Positions 45,201 to 56,602 of a stretch of 64,000 nt of DNA are shown here, one piece after another (positions within the stretch are counted from its first letter, which is position 1; each line of letters begins with the position of its first letter). This DNA is from Archivesica marissinica (Eukaryota > Mollusca > Bivalvia > Venerida > Vesicomyidae). The notes under the pieces were generated by a model, which worked only from the letters and a program-made list of their open reading frames with translations, did not search any database and was not told where the DNA came from. The stretch covers positions 14,195,365 to 14,259,364 of the forward strand of contig CM026391.1 in assembly GCA_014843695.1 (NCBI GenBank). Direction: 5' to 3'. A program made the position numbers and the translations under genes.

Positions 45201-48200
45201 CTGCATGCTAAATGATGGTTTCTTGTTCTCCCTACATTATATAGCAGGCACCTGCTACATGCTAAATGATGGTTTCTTGTTCTCCCTACATTATATAGCG
45301 AGCACCTGCTGCATGCTAAATGATGGTTTCTTGTTCTCCCTACATTATATAGCAGGCACCTGCTGCATGCTAAATGATAGTTTCTTGTTCTCCCTACATT
45401 ATATAGCAGGCACCTGCTACATGCTAAATGATGGTTTCTTGTTCTCCCTACATTATATAGCAGGCACCTGCTACATGCTAAATGATGGTTTCTTGTTCTC
45501 CCTACATTATATAGCGAGCACCTGCTGCATGCTAAATGATGGTTTCTTGTTCTCCCTACATTATATAGCAGGCACCTGCTGCATGCTAAATGATAGTTTC
45601 TTGTTCTCCCTACATTATATAGCAGGCACCTGCTACATGCTAAATGATGGTTTCTTGTTCTCCCTACATTATATAGAGAGCACCTGCTGCATGCTAAATG
45701 ATGGTTTCTTGTTCTCCCTACATTATATAGCGAGCACCTGCTACATGATAAATGATGGTTTCTTGTTCTTCCTACATTATATAGCAGGCACCTGCTGCAT
45801 GCTAAATGATGGTTTCTTGTTCTCCCTACATTATATAGCAGGCACCTGCTACATGCTAAATGATGGTTTCTTGTTCTCCCTACATTATATAGCAGGCACC
45901 TGCTGCATGCTAAATGATGGTTTCTTGTTCTCCCTACATTATATAGCAGGCACCTGCTGCATGCTAAATGATGGTTTCTTGTTCTCCCTACATTATATAG
46001 CAGGCACCTGCTACATGCTAAATGATGGTTTCTTGTTCTTTCTACATTATATAGCGAGCACCTGCTACATGCTAAATGATGGTTTCTTGTTCTTCCTACA
46101 TTATATAGCGAGCACCTGCTGCATGCTAAATGATGGTTTCTTGTTCTTCCTACATTATATAGCAGGCACCTGCTACATGCTAAATGATGGTTTCTTGTTC
46201 TCCCTACATTATATAGCAGGCACCTGCTGCATGCTAAATGATGGTTTCTTGTTCTTCCTACATTATATAGCGAGCACCTGCTGCATGCTAAATGATAGTT
46301 TCTTGTTCTCCCTACATTATATAGCAGGCACCTGGTACATGCTAAATGATGGTTTCTTGTTCTCCCTACATTATATAGCGGGCACCTGCTACATGCTAAA
46401 TGATAGTTTCTTGTTCTCCCTACATTATATAGCAGGCACCTGCTGCATGCTAAATGATGGTTTCTTGTTCTCCCTACATTATATAGCAGGCACCTGCTAC
46501 ATGCTAAATGATGGTTTCTTGTTCTTCCTACATTATATAGCAGGCACCTGCTACATGCTAAATGATGGTTTCTTGTTCTTCCTACATTATATAGCGGGCA
46601 CCTGCTACATGCTAAATGATAGTTTCTTGTTCTCCCTACATTATATAGCAGGCACCTGCTACATGCTAAATGATGGTTTCTTGTTCTCCCTACATTATAT
46701 AGCGAGCACCTGCTACATGATAAATGATGGTTTCTTGTTCTCCCTACATTATATAGTGAGCACCTGCTACATGATAAATGATGGTTTCTTGTTCTTCCTA
46801 CATTATATAGCGAGCACCTGCTACATGCTAAATGATGATTTCTTGTTCTTCCTACATTATATAGCGAGCACCTGCTGCATGCTAAATGATGGTTTCTTGT
46901 TCTCCCTACATTATATAGCAGGCACCTGCTGCATGCTAACTGATGGTTTCTTGTTCTCCCTACATTATATAGCAGGCACCGGCTGCATGCTAACTGATGG
47001 TTTATTGTTCCCTACATTATATAGCAGGCACCTGCTGCATGCTAAATGATGGTTTCTTGTTCTCCCTACATTATATAGCGAGCACCTGCTGCATGCTAAA
47101 TGATGGTTTCTTGTTCTCCCTACATTATATAGCAGGCACCTGCTGCATGCAAATGATGGTTTCTTGTTCTCCCTACATTATATAGCAGGCACCTGCTGCA
47201 TGCTAAATGATGGTTCCTTGTTCTTCCTACATTATATAGCAGGCACCTGCTGCATGCTAAATGATGGTTTCTTGTTCTCCCTACATTATATAGCAGGCAC
47301 CTGCTACATGCTAAATGATGGTTTCTTGTTCTCCCTACATTATATAGCAGGCACCTGCTGCATGCAAATGATGGTTTCTTGTTCTCCCTACATTATATAG
47401 CAGGCACCTGCTGCATGCTAAATGATGGTTCCTTGTTCTTCCTACATTATATAGCAGGCACCTGCTGCATGCTAAATGATGGTTTCTTGTTCTCCCTACA
47501 TTATATAGCAGGCACCTGCTACATGCTAAATGATGGTTTCTTGTTCTCCCTACATTATATAGCGAGCACCTGCTGCATGCTAATTGATGGTTTCTTGTTC
47601 TCCCTACATTATATAGCAGGCACCTGCTACATGCTAAATGATGGTTTCTTGTTCTCCCTACATTATATAGCAGGCACCTGCTGCATGCTAAATGATAGTT
47701 TCTTGTTCTCCCTACATTATATAGCAGGCACCTGCTACATGCTAAATTATGGTTTCTTGTTCTCCCTACATTATATAGAGAGCACCTGCTGCATGCTAAA
47801 TGATGGTTTCTTGTTCTCCTTACATTATATAGCGAGCACCTGCTACATGATAAATGATGGTTTCTTGTTCTTCCTACATTATGTAGCAGGCACCTGCTGC
47901 ATGCTAAATGATGGTTTCTTGTTCTCCCTACATTATATAGCAGGCACCTGCTGCATGCTAAATGATGGTTTCTTGTTCTCCCTACATTATATAGCAGGCA
48001 CCTGCTACATGCTAAATGATGGTTTCTTGTTCTCCCTACATTATATAGCGAGCACCTGCTGCATGCTAAATGATGGTTACTTGTTCTCCCTACATTATAG
48101 AGGACGCCTGTTAAATGATGGTTTTTAGTTGTTCCTACATTATTTAGCGGACACCTGCTAAATGCTAACTGATGGTTTTTAGTTGTTGTTGTTCCTACAT

Positions 48201-49770
48201 TATTTAGCGGACACCTGCTAAATGCTGGTTTTTAGTTGTTCCTACATTATATAGTGGACACCTGCTAAATGCTGGTATTTAGTTGTTCCTACATTATTTA
48301 GCAGACACCTGCTACATGCTGGTTTTTAGTTGTTCCTACATTATTTAGCGGACACCTGCTAAATGCTGGTTTTTAGTTGTTCCTACATAATTTAGCGGAC
48401 ACCTGCTAAATGCTGGTTTTTAGTTGTTCCTACATTATTTAGCGGGCACCTGCTACATGCTAAATGATGGTTTTTAGTTGTTCCTATATTATATAGCGGA
48501 CACCTGCTAAATGCTAAATGATGGTTTTTAGTTGTTCCTACATTATTTAGCGGACACCTACTAAATGCTAAATGATGGTTTTTAGTTGTTCCTACATTAT
48601 TTAGCGGACACCTGCTACATGCTAAATGCTGGTTTTTAGTTGTTCCTACATTATATAGCGGACACCTGCTAAATGCTGGTTTTTAGTTGTTCCTACATTA
48701 TTTAGCGGACACCTGCTAAATGCTGGTTTTTGTTGTTCCTACATTATATAGCGGACACCTGCTACATGCTAAATGCTGGTTTTTAGTTGTTCCTACATTA
48801 TATAGCGGACACCTGCTAAATGCTGGTTTTTAGTTGTTCCTACATTATTTAGCGGACACCTGATACATGCTAAATGCTGGTTTTTAGTTGTTCCTACATT
48901 ATATAGCGGACACCTGCTAAATGCTGGTTTTTAGTTGTTCCTACATTATATAGCGGACACCTGCTAAATGCTGGTTTTCAGTTGTTCCTACATTATTTAG
49001 CGGACACCTGCTACATGCTAAATGCTGGTTTTTAGTTGTTCCTACATTATATAGCGGACACCTGCTACATGCTAAATGCTGGTTTTTAGTTGTTCCTACA
49101 TTATTTAGTGGACACCTGCTAAATGCTAAATGCTGGTGTTTAGTTGTTCCTACATTATATAGTGGACACCTGCTACATGCTAAATGCTGGTTTTTAGTTG
49201 TTCCTACATTATATAGCGGACACCTGCTAAATGCTTGTTTTTAGTTGTTCCTACATTATTTAGCGGACACCTGCTAAATGCTGGTTTTTAGTTGTTCCTA
49301 AATTATATAGCGGACACCTGCTACATGCTAAATGCTGGTTTTTAGTTGTTCCTACATTATTTAGTGGACACCTGCTAAATGCTAAATGCTGGTGTTTAGT
49401 TGTTCCTACATTATATAGCGGACACCTGCTACATGCTAAATGCTGGTTTTTAGTTGTTCCTACATTATATAGCGGACACCTGCTAAATGCTGGTTTTTAG
49501 TTGTTCCTACATTATTTAGCGGACACCTGCTAAATGCTGGTTTTTAGTTGTTCCTACATTATATAGCGGACACCTGCTACATGCTAAATGCTGGTTTTTA
49601 GTTGTTCCTACATTATTTAGTGGACACCTGCTAAATGCTAAATGCTGGTGTTTAGTTGTTCCTACATTATATAGCGGACACCTGCTACATGCTAAATGCT
49701 GGTTTTTAGTTGTTCCTACATTATATAGCGGACACCTGCTAAATGCTGGTTTTTAGTTGTTCCTACATTA
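39205..49770 (+). repeat. 54-bp satellite, 10.6 kb, two subfamilies in A-B-A-B order
   Basis: Subfamily A (39,205-43,673 and about 44,443-48,096): gcaggcacctgctacatgct, aaatgatggtttcttgttct, ccctacattatata. Subfamily B (43,674-44,442 and 48,097-49,770): ggtttttagttgttcctaca, ttatttagcggacacctgct, aaatgct, 47 to 55 bp with variable aaatg insertions. Every unit keeps CACCTG (an E-box) inside agcaggcacctgct, a short inverted repeat. Because 54 is 18 codons, subfamily A is open on the plus strand for up to 608 (40,800-42,626) and 644 codons (45,115-47,049) with period MLNDGFLFSLHYIAGTCY. The recurring variants mostly change residues (Y/C, F/S, G/S, L/I), so no protein constraint is visible. Confidence 0.98.
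40020..44120. repeat. Higher-order duplication inside the 54-bp satellite (second copy 44,443-48,543)
   Basis: Variant units recur in order at a displacement of 4,423 bp (for example open frames starting at 40,198/44,621, 42,574/46,997, 42,956/47,379). Between them the displacement drops to 4,315 (40,800/45,115), meaning two units are missing and two regained in the second copy. It includes the A-to-B junction, so subfamily B at 43.7-44.4 kb was copied together with A. Confidence 0.92.
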
Positions 49771-50362
49771 GAACAGATTTATACTACATATGCAGATGTC
49801 TCAAGTAAATGCTTAAGTACAATACATGGTTGGTATAGGATTCTTGCTAAAATGCAATATTCCATGTATGCTTTGATGGCTTCAGACATTTGACCCCTGT
49901 AATCCACTGTGCATTTGAGTGGCCGAGACAATGACCGTAAACAACTATAAACTCATGAATATTTTGCATTCTTCTAGACTAAACTGTAATACATCAATAG
50001 ATTTTCAATCACATTTTTCTGAGTTATTGTCATATAATACACTTTATTCGAAAAATGCAGAAAAACAATAATTAGTTTACTATAAAAAGCTTAGCTAAGA
50101 TAATGAGCTTGTCTCAAACTCATCAAATATGTAACCCTTGATACATTAACATAAAGAAAGGGTCACAAGGGAGGCAGATACTATGCAACCCCACACATTC
50201 AATTCTCTTTACTTTGAAAAGTGGACTCCCTTAAACAAGGTAGAATCGATATTTGTTTGTTACCACACAAGCTTAACTGATTACACGTTGTCTGGACCAA
50301 ATCAATATTAAATTAGTAATTAATTAACGACAGCAAGACTACGACAGAATATAGTATACATT
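49771..50362. other. Unique sequence
   Basis: No tandem or dispersed repeat recognised; no frame of note. Confidence 0.45.
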
Positions 50363-50583
50363 TTAATTACAATTGCGAAACAAGCTTTGACAACTTATAT
50401 TAATCACTTTCGTTGGCGTGGATGAAAGTGTACACTATGTGGTCATTCGTGCTGGAGGAAACCAGAATACCAACAGAAAAACCCACTTGTCCACTATACC
50501 TTCTCACATACTAATCTTGGTACGAGGATCGAACCCGGGATGCATTTGTGATAAGCGAGTGTGCTAACGACTGCGCTAAGTTA
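50363..50583 (-). mobile_element. SINE family B, diverged
   Basis: Minus strand: ttagcgcagtcgttagcac, cccgggttcgatcctcg, tggtttcctccagcac, agtgattaatataagttgtc, tgtttcgcaattg. More substitutions than other copies; tail shortened and no convincing target duplication. Confidence 0.85.
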
Positions 50584-50617
50584 TAAAACATTGATACAAT
50601 GATACACAACAATTGAT

Positions 50618-52040
50618 CGGGGTTGATTGCCTATGGTTTGTAGTATCGGGTTGATTGCCTATGGTTTGTAGTATTGGGTTGATTGCCTATGGTTTGTTGT
50701 ATCAGGTTGATTGCCTATGGTTTGTTGTATTGGGTTGATTGCCTATGGTTTGTAGTATCTGGTTGATTGCCTATGGTTTGTTGTATTGGGTTGATTGCCT
50801 ATGGTTTGTAGTATCAGGTTGATTGCCTATGGTTTGTTGTATCGGGTTGATTGCCTATGGTTTGTTGTATCAGAATTGATTGCCTATGGTTTGTAGTATC
50901 AGGTTGATTGCCTATGGTTTGTTGTATCGTGTTGATTGCCTATGGTTTGTAGTATCAGGTTGATTGCCTATGGATTGTTGTATCGGGTTGATTGCCTATG
51001 GTTTGTTGTATCGTGTTGATTGCCTATGGTTTGTAGTATCAGGTTGATTGCCTATGGATTGTTGTATCGGGTTGATTGCCTATGGTTTGTTGTATCGGGT
51101 TGATTGCCTATGGTTTGTAGTATCAGAATTGATTGCCTATGGTTTGTAGTATCAGGTTGATTGCCTATGGTTTGTTGTATCGTGTTGATTGCCTATGGTT
51201 TGTAGTATCAGGTTGATTGCCTATGGATTGTTGTATCGTGTTGATTGCCTATGGTTTGTAGTATCAGGTTGATTGCCTATGGTTTGTTGTATCGGGTTGA
51301 TTGCCTATGGTTTGTAGTATCAGGTTGATTGCCTATGGTTTGTTGTATCGTGTTGATTGCCTATGGTTTGTAGTATCAGGTTGATTGCCTATGGATTGTT
51401 GTATCGGGTTGATTGCCTATGGTTTGTTGTATCGGGTTGATTGCCTATGGTTTGTTGTATCAGGTTGATCGTATATGGTATTGTTGTATCGTGTTGATTG
51501 CCTATGGTTTGTAGTATCAGGTTGATTGCCTATGGTTTGTTGTATCAGGTTGATTGCCTATGGTTTGTAGTATCAGGTTGATTGCCTATGGTTTGTTGTA
51601 TCAGGTTGATTGCCTATGGTTTGTAGTATCAGGTTGATTGCCTATGGTTTGTTGTATCAGGTTGATTGCCTATGGTTTGTTGTATCGGGTTGATTGCCTA
51701 TGGTTTGTAGTATCAGGTTGATTGCCTATGGTTTGTTGTATCAAGGTTGATTGCCTATGGTTTGTTGTATCAGGTTGATTGCCTATGGTTTGTAGTATCG
51801 GGTTGATTGTCTATGGTTTGTTGTATTGGGTTGATTGTCTATGGTTTGTTGTATTGGGTTGATTGTCTATGGTTTGTAGTATCAGGTTGATTGTCTATGG
51901 TTTGTTGTATTGGGTTGATTGTCTATGGTTTGTAGTATCAGGTTGATTGTCTATGGTTTGTAGTATCAGAATTGATTGCCTATGGTTTGTAGTATCGGGT
52001 TGATTGCCTATGGTTTGTAGTATCGGGTTGATTGCCTATG
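50618..52040. repeat. 28-bp satellite, about 51 units
   Basis: Unit ggttgattgcctatggtttg plus ttgtatca or tagtatca. The ttgtatc and tagtatc forms tend to alternate, giving 56-bp dimers. A local subfamily at 51,810-51,960 has gattgtctatgg. Confidence 0.97.
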
Positions 52041-52045
52041 GCTAG

Positions 52046-52173
52046 CCATCTCATCAGGATCTGCACTTTTTGCGAGTAATATTACTATATTTAGACAAAA
52101 TTACCCAATTTGATAAATTAACTGGTTCAAATGTAATTTTCTTATTAATTTATTGGTCTAAAAATATTTTCTG
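52046..52173 (-). mobile_element. P1 MITE fragment, minus strand
   Basis: catctcatcaggatctgcac, ttacccaatttgataaatta and taatttattggtctaaaaat match the reverse complement of 16,460-16,590. One end runs into the 28-bp satellite and the other is cut by the TTAA insertion at 52174. Confidence 0.75.
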
Positions 52174-52177
52174 TTAA

Positions 52178-53181
52178 AGGCCTGCAGTTTGACCCCGTCC
52201 AATTGTAAAGATTTATACTTTACTAAAAGATTTATACTTTACTACCTGTTCCATGTGATTAGTGGCTTGTATCAACAATGTAGCAGTACATTCAGTATAA
52301 TTTGGCGTATGTAGGTATTTTCTAACGGTTAATATGCACGATCACTCTGTCAAAATGAGGCCCTGACAATTTAAGTAAACGTATATTATTGATTGTAAAG
52401 AAAATTGATAGTTATGAGTATTCAAACTACATAATCCAGATCAGCCCAGGGACATAGATTACATGTTATGTAGGTGCCTCATCAGCCGTAGCGTAATCAC
52501 TGAGACTGATAATTTGTATGCATGTATATAATATATGTGTATGGGCCAGAGGCCTTGAATTACGAATAAACTGTTAAACTGATCAGGATCTATGTTGTTT
52601 GTAAGGTCGGAGTTTCGTCACTTTCATATTCTGTTCTGTCACTTTCATGTATCATCTGGTTTAAAAAGGCCGCCAGATTAAGTGTGAAAATAATGTCTGT
52701 TTATACCTTGCCCAAATGTTGGATTTGAACTGGAGCCTACAACGGATTCTTGTATTATTCTTGACTTGCACTGTCTCATTCCATTGACATATTGCCAAAT
52801 TTGAGCGTATAGTGTAGTGAAGAGCAGAGAAGGTTCCGATACGTTTGTCATGGAAAACATTCAAGCTGTTGTTGAATGATTCCACGCTACTAGTGTCCAT
52901 GTGGTAGATATAATTTTGAATTGTTTATACCAGTTGTAAGTACTATAAAAATACAGAACTTCAATTTCAGCAATTTATAACCTCTGATATGTACGTGGGT
53001 CATAATAGATATAAATGGTGCTCATGTATTAGATGTATACCATGCAGGGCCTCGCATGTGGCAAATACGATGTGCGTCAGATTTGTACCGCTATTCCTCG
53101 TGTGTTTAGTGCGTCGACCGTCAGATTTGTACCGCTATTCCTCGTGTGTTTACGGTCAAATATAGGTCAACCTGCAGGCCT
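52178..53181. mobile_element. 1-kb TTAA-flanked transposon with transposase-like relic
   Basis: TTAA at 52174-52177 and 53182-53185. Ends AGGCCTGCAGTTTGACC and GGTCAACCTGCAGGCCT are inverted repeats with one mismatch. TTAA targets are used by piggyBac and Kolobok elements; the termini lack the CCC/GGG of piggyBac, so a Kolobok-like assignment is favoured but unproven. Interior has the minus-strand frame at 52661-52930 and a 41-bp direct repeat near the right end (cagatttgtaccgctattcc at 53,075 and about 53,116). It sits in or beside an older P1 MITE fragment. Confidence 0.75.
52661..52930 (-). pseudogene. Transposase-like C-terminal fragment
   Basis: Minus-strand frame with a core MDTSSVESFNNSLNVFHDKR, then HYTIRSNLAICQWNE. 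The pattern h-T-S-x-V/L-E-x-F-x-N/H...K-R-I...Y..R..L-A...x-N resembles the conserved C-terminal segment of a large group of metazoan transposon-derived proteins (recollection, not searched). The ATG used is internal; the open frame extends upstream to about 52,935. No catalytic domain precedes it. Its position inside the TTAA element supports a transposase origin. Confidence 0.5.
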
Positions 53182-53185
53182 TTAA

Positions 53186-53404
53186 GTAACGTTTCAGTTA
53201 CTATTCTGTACAGTTTTATTTGACAAAATAAATAAAATTATTGATCAGTTACAACTTTTGTTCATTTATGCATTAGATTGATATTTTCTATAAAAAAATA
53301 ACGTCATCACCCCTTTACGCGGGAGGAAATTTCGAAAGCCAAATGCAGCGGCGGTTGAAGAAAATACTCCTTTAAAATTATTAGAAGTAAGTCGTGTTAG
53401 AATC
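53186..53404. other. Unique spacer
   Basis: AT-rich apart from gggaggaaatttcg near 53,321. No feature called. Confidence 0.4.
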
Positions 53405-53575
53405 GAAATAATAAGTATCAACCGTGGTATATCGCAGAATAACCCTCGTTTGTCGTTCTTATGCGTAGAAATATATCACTCAGGCCTGCCTTCGGCCTGA
53501 GTGATATATTTCTACGCATAAGAACGACAAACGAGGGTTATTCTGCGATATACCACGGTTGATATTTATTATTTC
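53405..53575. repeat. 171-bp near-perfect inverted repeat (82-bp arms)
   Basis: Arms 53405-53486 and 53494-53575 are reverse complements with one mismatch seen (aagtatc versus aaatatc) around a 7-base loop tgccttc. The centre is ctcaggcc-loop-ggcctgag. An RNA from either strand would fold into one long hairpin. No target duplication is evident. Arm identity implies recent origin or correction. Confidence 0.95.
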
Positions 53576-54337
53576 TTAAATACAAATACATAGCATTTAT
53601 ATAGAGCAAAAATTAAAAATTATTCTATTACGCTTCATTATACAATTGACCTGAATAGTAATACATTCACATATTTGATGCAAGGTCATTTCATTTACAG
53701 AATTATTTTGATAACGTTTTAGTCATGGTTAGCAAGTTACGGGTTAAAGAAATCGGCACACTTTCAAGGAGGGCATTTACTACTATTCGTAAAGTGACTC
53801 AATATACATGTACCGTATGCTGAAAACAGCAATGTTCAGACCAAAACTCGGTTGATACAGTTATTAAGTTTCAACTTGGGGACAGGTTCTTTGGAATGCC
53901 CTGTATACTTCTGAAAAACCACTTTCTCTTATATATAATTCTATATACATAACAAGTACAAAACATTGGGATATCCAAACGTTTGTGTCACTGCCAGCAA
54001 TCAACTGACGGAATATGGCAAATTATCCGGTGATGAAATCCAACACATCAATCTTCTCCATTTTTCTGATTAATCTAGAAAACAACGAATCTCTTGGTAA
54101 TTTGGTAAGTGGACAAATTTGTTCGTTTAATCTAGCAAATTTCATCAAAAATAGATGATTCAAATTTGGAAATAGCGGACGAGAACGCAGATATGGGAGG
54201 CAAGCGATCTCAATTGTAGAGTGGTCAGATTTGTGGGCGATGTCACCAAAGCGGTACAGGTTCGAACCTTCTCTTAGATAGATATATATATAGGCGAATA
54301 TGTTGAATGTCATTAACATGAGAAGAAAAGGCATTTG
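53576..54337. other. Unique AT-rich sequence with a weak open frame
   Basis: A minus-strand open frame runs from 54,364 to 54,023 (113 codons) and contains HKSDHSTIEIACLPYLRSRP; its first residues lie in the hAT-like fragment. No motif recognised. A ggttcgaacc word at 54,261 resembles a B box but lacks a matching A box. Confidence 0.3.
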
Positions 54338-54600
54338 CAGGGGCGTATCCAGGGTGGTGCTCATGGGAATTCGGGCACCTCCCTTAATTTCCAGAGTGAT
54401 GATTTTTCATCTCATTATTGTCCTATACACTCATTGCACAAGCACCTATCCTCATTCTACACCACAATATGTTCTACCAGGAAATTGCACCATTTCATAT
54501 TCATGCATGCCCCCAGGACCACACTAGGATTGGTCAACAGTGGTTACCAGGCCAGTTCTGCTGCTCGGGGCTGGTGCTACTTACTTAGCACCCCCCTTAA
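54338..54600 (+). mobile_element. hAT-like fragment with left terminus
   Basis: Begins CAGGGGCGTATCCAGGGTGG, the hAT-type start also used at 15313, and contains catgcccccaggaccacact like the interior of that element. A run gcaccccccttaaa near the right end may be the start of the other terminus, which is not preserved. Confidence 0.6.
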
Positions 54601-55306
54601 AGCGGCATTACATGTACATCGCAAAAAGCAAATACAATGCATTTTTTAATGTATAAATAAATGCATTGCTACTACAAATTCTTCCAAATACATTCGAACA
54701 CTAACATTGAATCGATAAACAGTGTTTTTTGTGGTCTACAAACTTTCAAAATTGAAAGTAGGATTTCATATAACGGTCATCCATGCTCCTGAATTGCCGT
54801 TTGTTTGTCATCGGAGACACAAGATAATGTTGTTTAGAGATAATTTAACTAAGATTAGTCTACAAATAAATATGCACAGGCACAAATGTGAGATATAACA
54901 GTAAATCTGTACCATGAATCATGTTATTCAGGATATACACGAGTTGCATTACACATGCATGTCGACCCTATTTACATTATTTTGTTATGTCAACAAACCG
55001 CGTATACGATGTTTGTTTATTAGTTGAAATACTCCGTTTTTGAGGGCAAATATTTGGGGGGAAAATGATACCATATAATAGGACAATACATTCTGTAGAA
55101 ATTTGCATTTTCTCTGATGTAGTGTCGCTTTAAAGATTTCCAGGATACGTCTCAGATTTAGTACTGAATTAGATCAATATTCAATAACCTGAAGCTTACA
55201 ATGTTATAATGAATACTAAGATAACCTAAGCTTCTATTTAATTATTAGAATCTTCATTTTACCTAGATACCATATGTAGGACTCGTGTTTCATATTATAA
55301 TTGCAT
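54601..55306. other. Unique sequence
   Basis: AT-rich, no tandem structure. Words such as aaagcggcatta and gtgtcgctttaaag at the two ends (54,600 and 55,125) are partly complementary (aaagcg/cgcttt), a possible decayed inverted repeat about 530 bp apart. Confidence 0.35.
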
Positions 55307-55308
55307 TA

Positions 55309-55960
55309 CCGTATATTCCGTCCATAAGTCGACCATTTTCTCACCCAGAAATGTGATGAAATTTATTTTTTATTTATTGGAACTTTATTGATGTCTGTTT
55401 GTTTTATTTGATTTAATATAACCATGTGCTTAGACCATATTTACATCATTAACCATAGCAAAGCTGATAAACAAACTTCATAGATCGTTGTTCTGCATCA
55501 GTGTATTGTTTTATTGATTTGTAATGGAAGAAAGTCAACCAGATATCTCAAATTTAGCTCAGTTTCATTCAAAAACGAGAGAAAAAATCCATTGTCATAA
55601 CCCTTTCCTTCATAGAGATTTAGGTTAATTATTACTATTATATCTCCATACAAACGACAGCCATTTAGCTATCATGCAGTGGATCGCCATATCTATCCCA
55701 CCTCCATAGATATTACTGGGACTACATTGAGATTCTGGCCTTTACTATGAACATTGGTTTGGCTACTACATTGTCAATGTATGTCGTATTGGTAATGGCA
55801 TCAAGAGGTGCTTCTATGGGGGAAAGGGTTAACCAATGTCATAAGTCCTCAAAGTACCCTCGACTTATGGAAGGATCCAGTTTAAATTCAGCTTTATCAA
55901 GCCAAATTTTGACCCTGGACTTATGGGGGGCGAGATGGACCTATAGCCTGGAATATTTGG
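55309..55960 (+). mobile_element. TA-flanked transposon T1, copy B, with nested MITE
   Basis: TA at 55307-55308 and 55961-55962. Ends CCGTATATTCCG and CTGGAATATTTGG. Body aligns to copy A at 662-1114 on either side of an insertion at 55601-55828. Removing it brings the two homologous halves together, giving about 425 bp versus 453 for copy A. Confidence 0.8.
55601..55828 (-). mobile_element. TTAA-type MITE, family P3, nested in T1 copy B
   Basis: Ends CCCTTTCCTTCATAGAG and CTTCTATGGGGGAAAGGG. Homologous in reverse to 57207-57557 but with only one copy of the internal 119-bp block. Right flank is TTAA, left is ATAA. A longer 12-bp near-repeat ccattgtcataa / ccaatgtcataa also flanks it. Confidence 0.8.
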
Positions 55961-55962
55961 TA

Positions 55963-56351
55963 CATGTTATATATTATTATAATTATATTCCATAAAGAAT
56001 TATAATGTAGATTAGAAGCACCGTAATTTTGCATAATGTCAAATAAATGTTGTTGTTAGTCTAAGCATAATTTGTTGCCAAAATTTAATATATTAGCAAA
56101 AGGTTTAGGCCACAAGTGCTTTCCACATTATAAAATGGCCATCCACTGTTGTTGTTGAATCAAATATTTGTTACTTTGCCTACTATGATCAGGCTGGAGT
56201 AAGACAGTCTAGTGATACTAATTCTAGACTACCTCCAAGGCTACCTCCATTGACCTCCCCTGCCCCCCCCCCCCGCCCCCAAGAAGATCACATGGTAATT
56301 AGTGCAGTAACTGTTGAAATTGGAATGATTGTCAAACGGTATCTGAAAAAA
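55963..56351. other. Unique sequence with C homopolymer
   Basis: A C run of 14 or so interrupted by one g at about 56,265-56,280. Nothing else recognised. Confidence 0.4.
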
Positions 56352-56435
56352 CCGTAGTATATGACAAACCAAGAGTATATGAAAAACAAAGAGTATATGA
56401 CAGACAAAGTGTATATGACAAACAAAGAGTGAAAA
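56352..56435. repeat. 20-bp minisatellite
   Basis: About four units of agtatatgacaaacaaagag with gaaaaac and gacagac variants. Confidence 0.85.
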
Positions 56436-56497
56436 AAACCAACAAGAATATCACCAAAAAAATGATATATGAAAAACATACTTTAAGTGGGTGCCAG

Positions 56498-56602
56498 GAT
56501 TGGTTTAAGTTAGTGCTATGATTGGTTTAAGTTAGTGCTATGATTGGTTTAAGTTAGTGCTATGATTGGTTTAAGTTAGTGCTATGATTGGTTTTAAGTT
56601 TT
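56498..56602. repeat. 22-bp minisatellite
   Basis: gattggtttaagttagtgct followed by at, nearly five units from 56,498. Its right end overlaps the stop codon of the putative exon at 56594-56858. Confidence 0.92.

Noticed and set aside
40800..47049. Long plus-strand open frames of 608 and 644 codons as a repetitive protein gene
   Set aside because: They are exactly the 54-bp satellite read in the stop-free frame; recurring variants mostly change residues, there is no signal peptide, start context or non-repeat terminus, and subfamily B abandons the frame.
54200..54275. tRNA gene from ggttcgaacc
   Set aside because: B-box-like word only; no matching A box or acceptor stem.
55747..55995. 82-codon plus-strand frame
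   Set aside because: Runs across the end of a nested MITE and the end of a transposon; composed of both elements.
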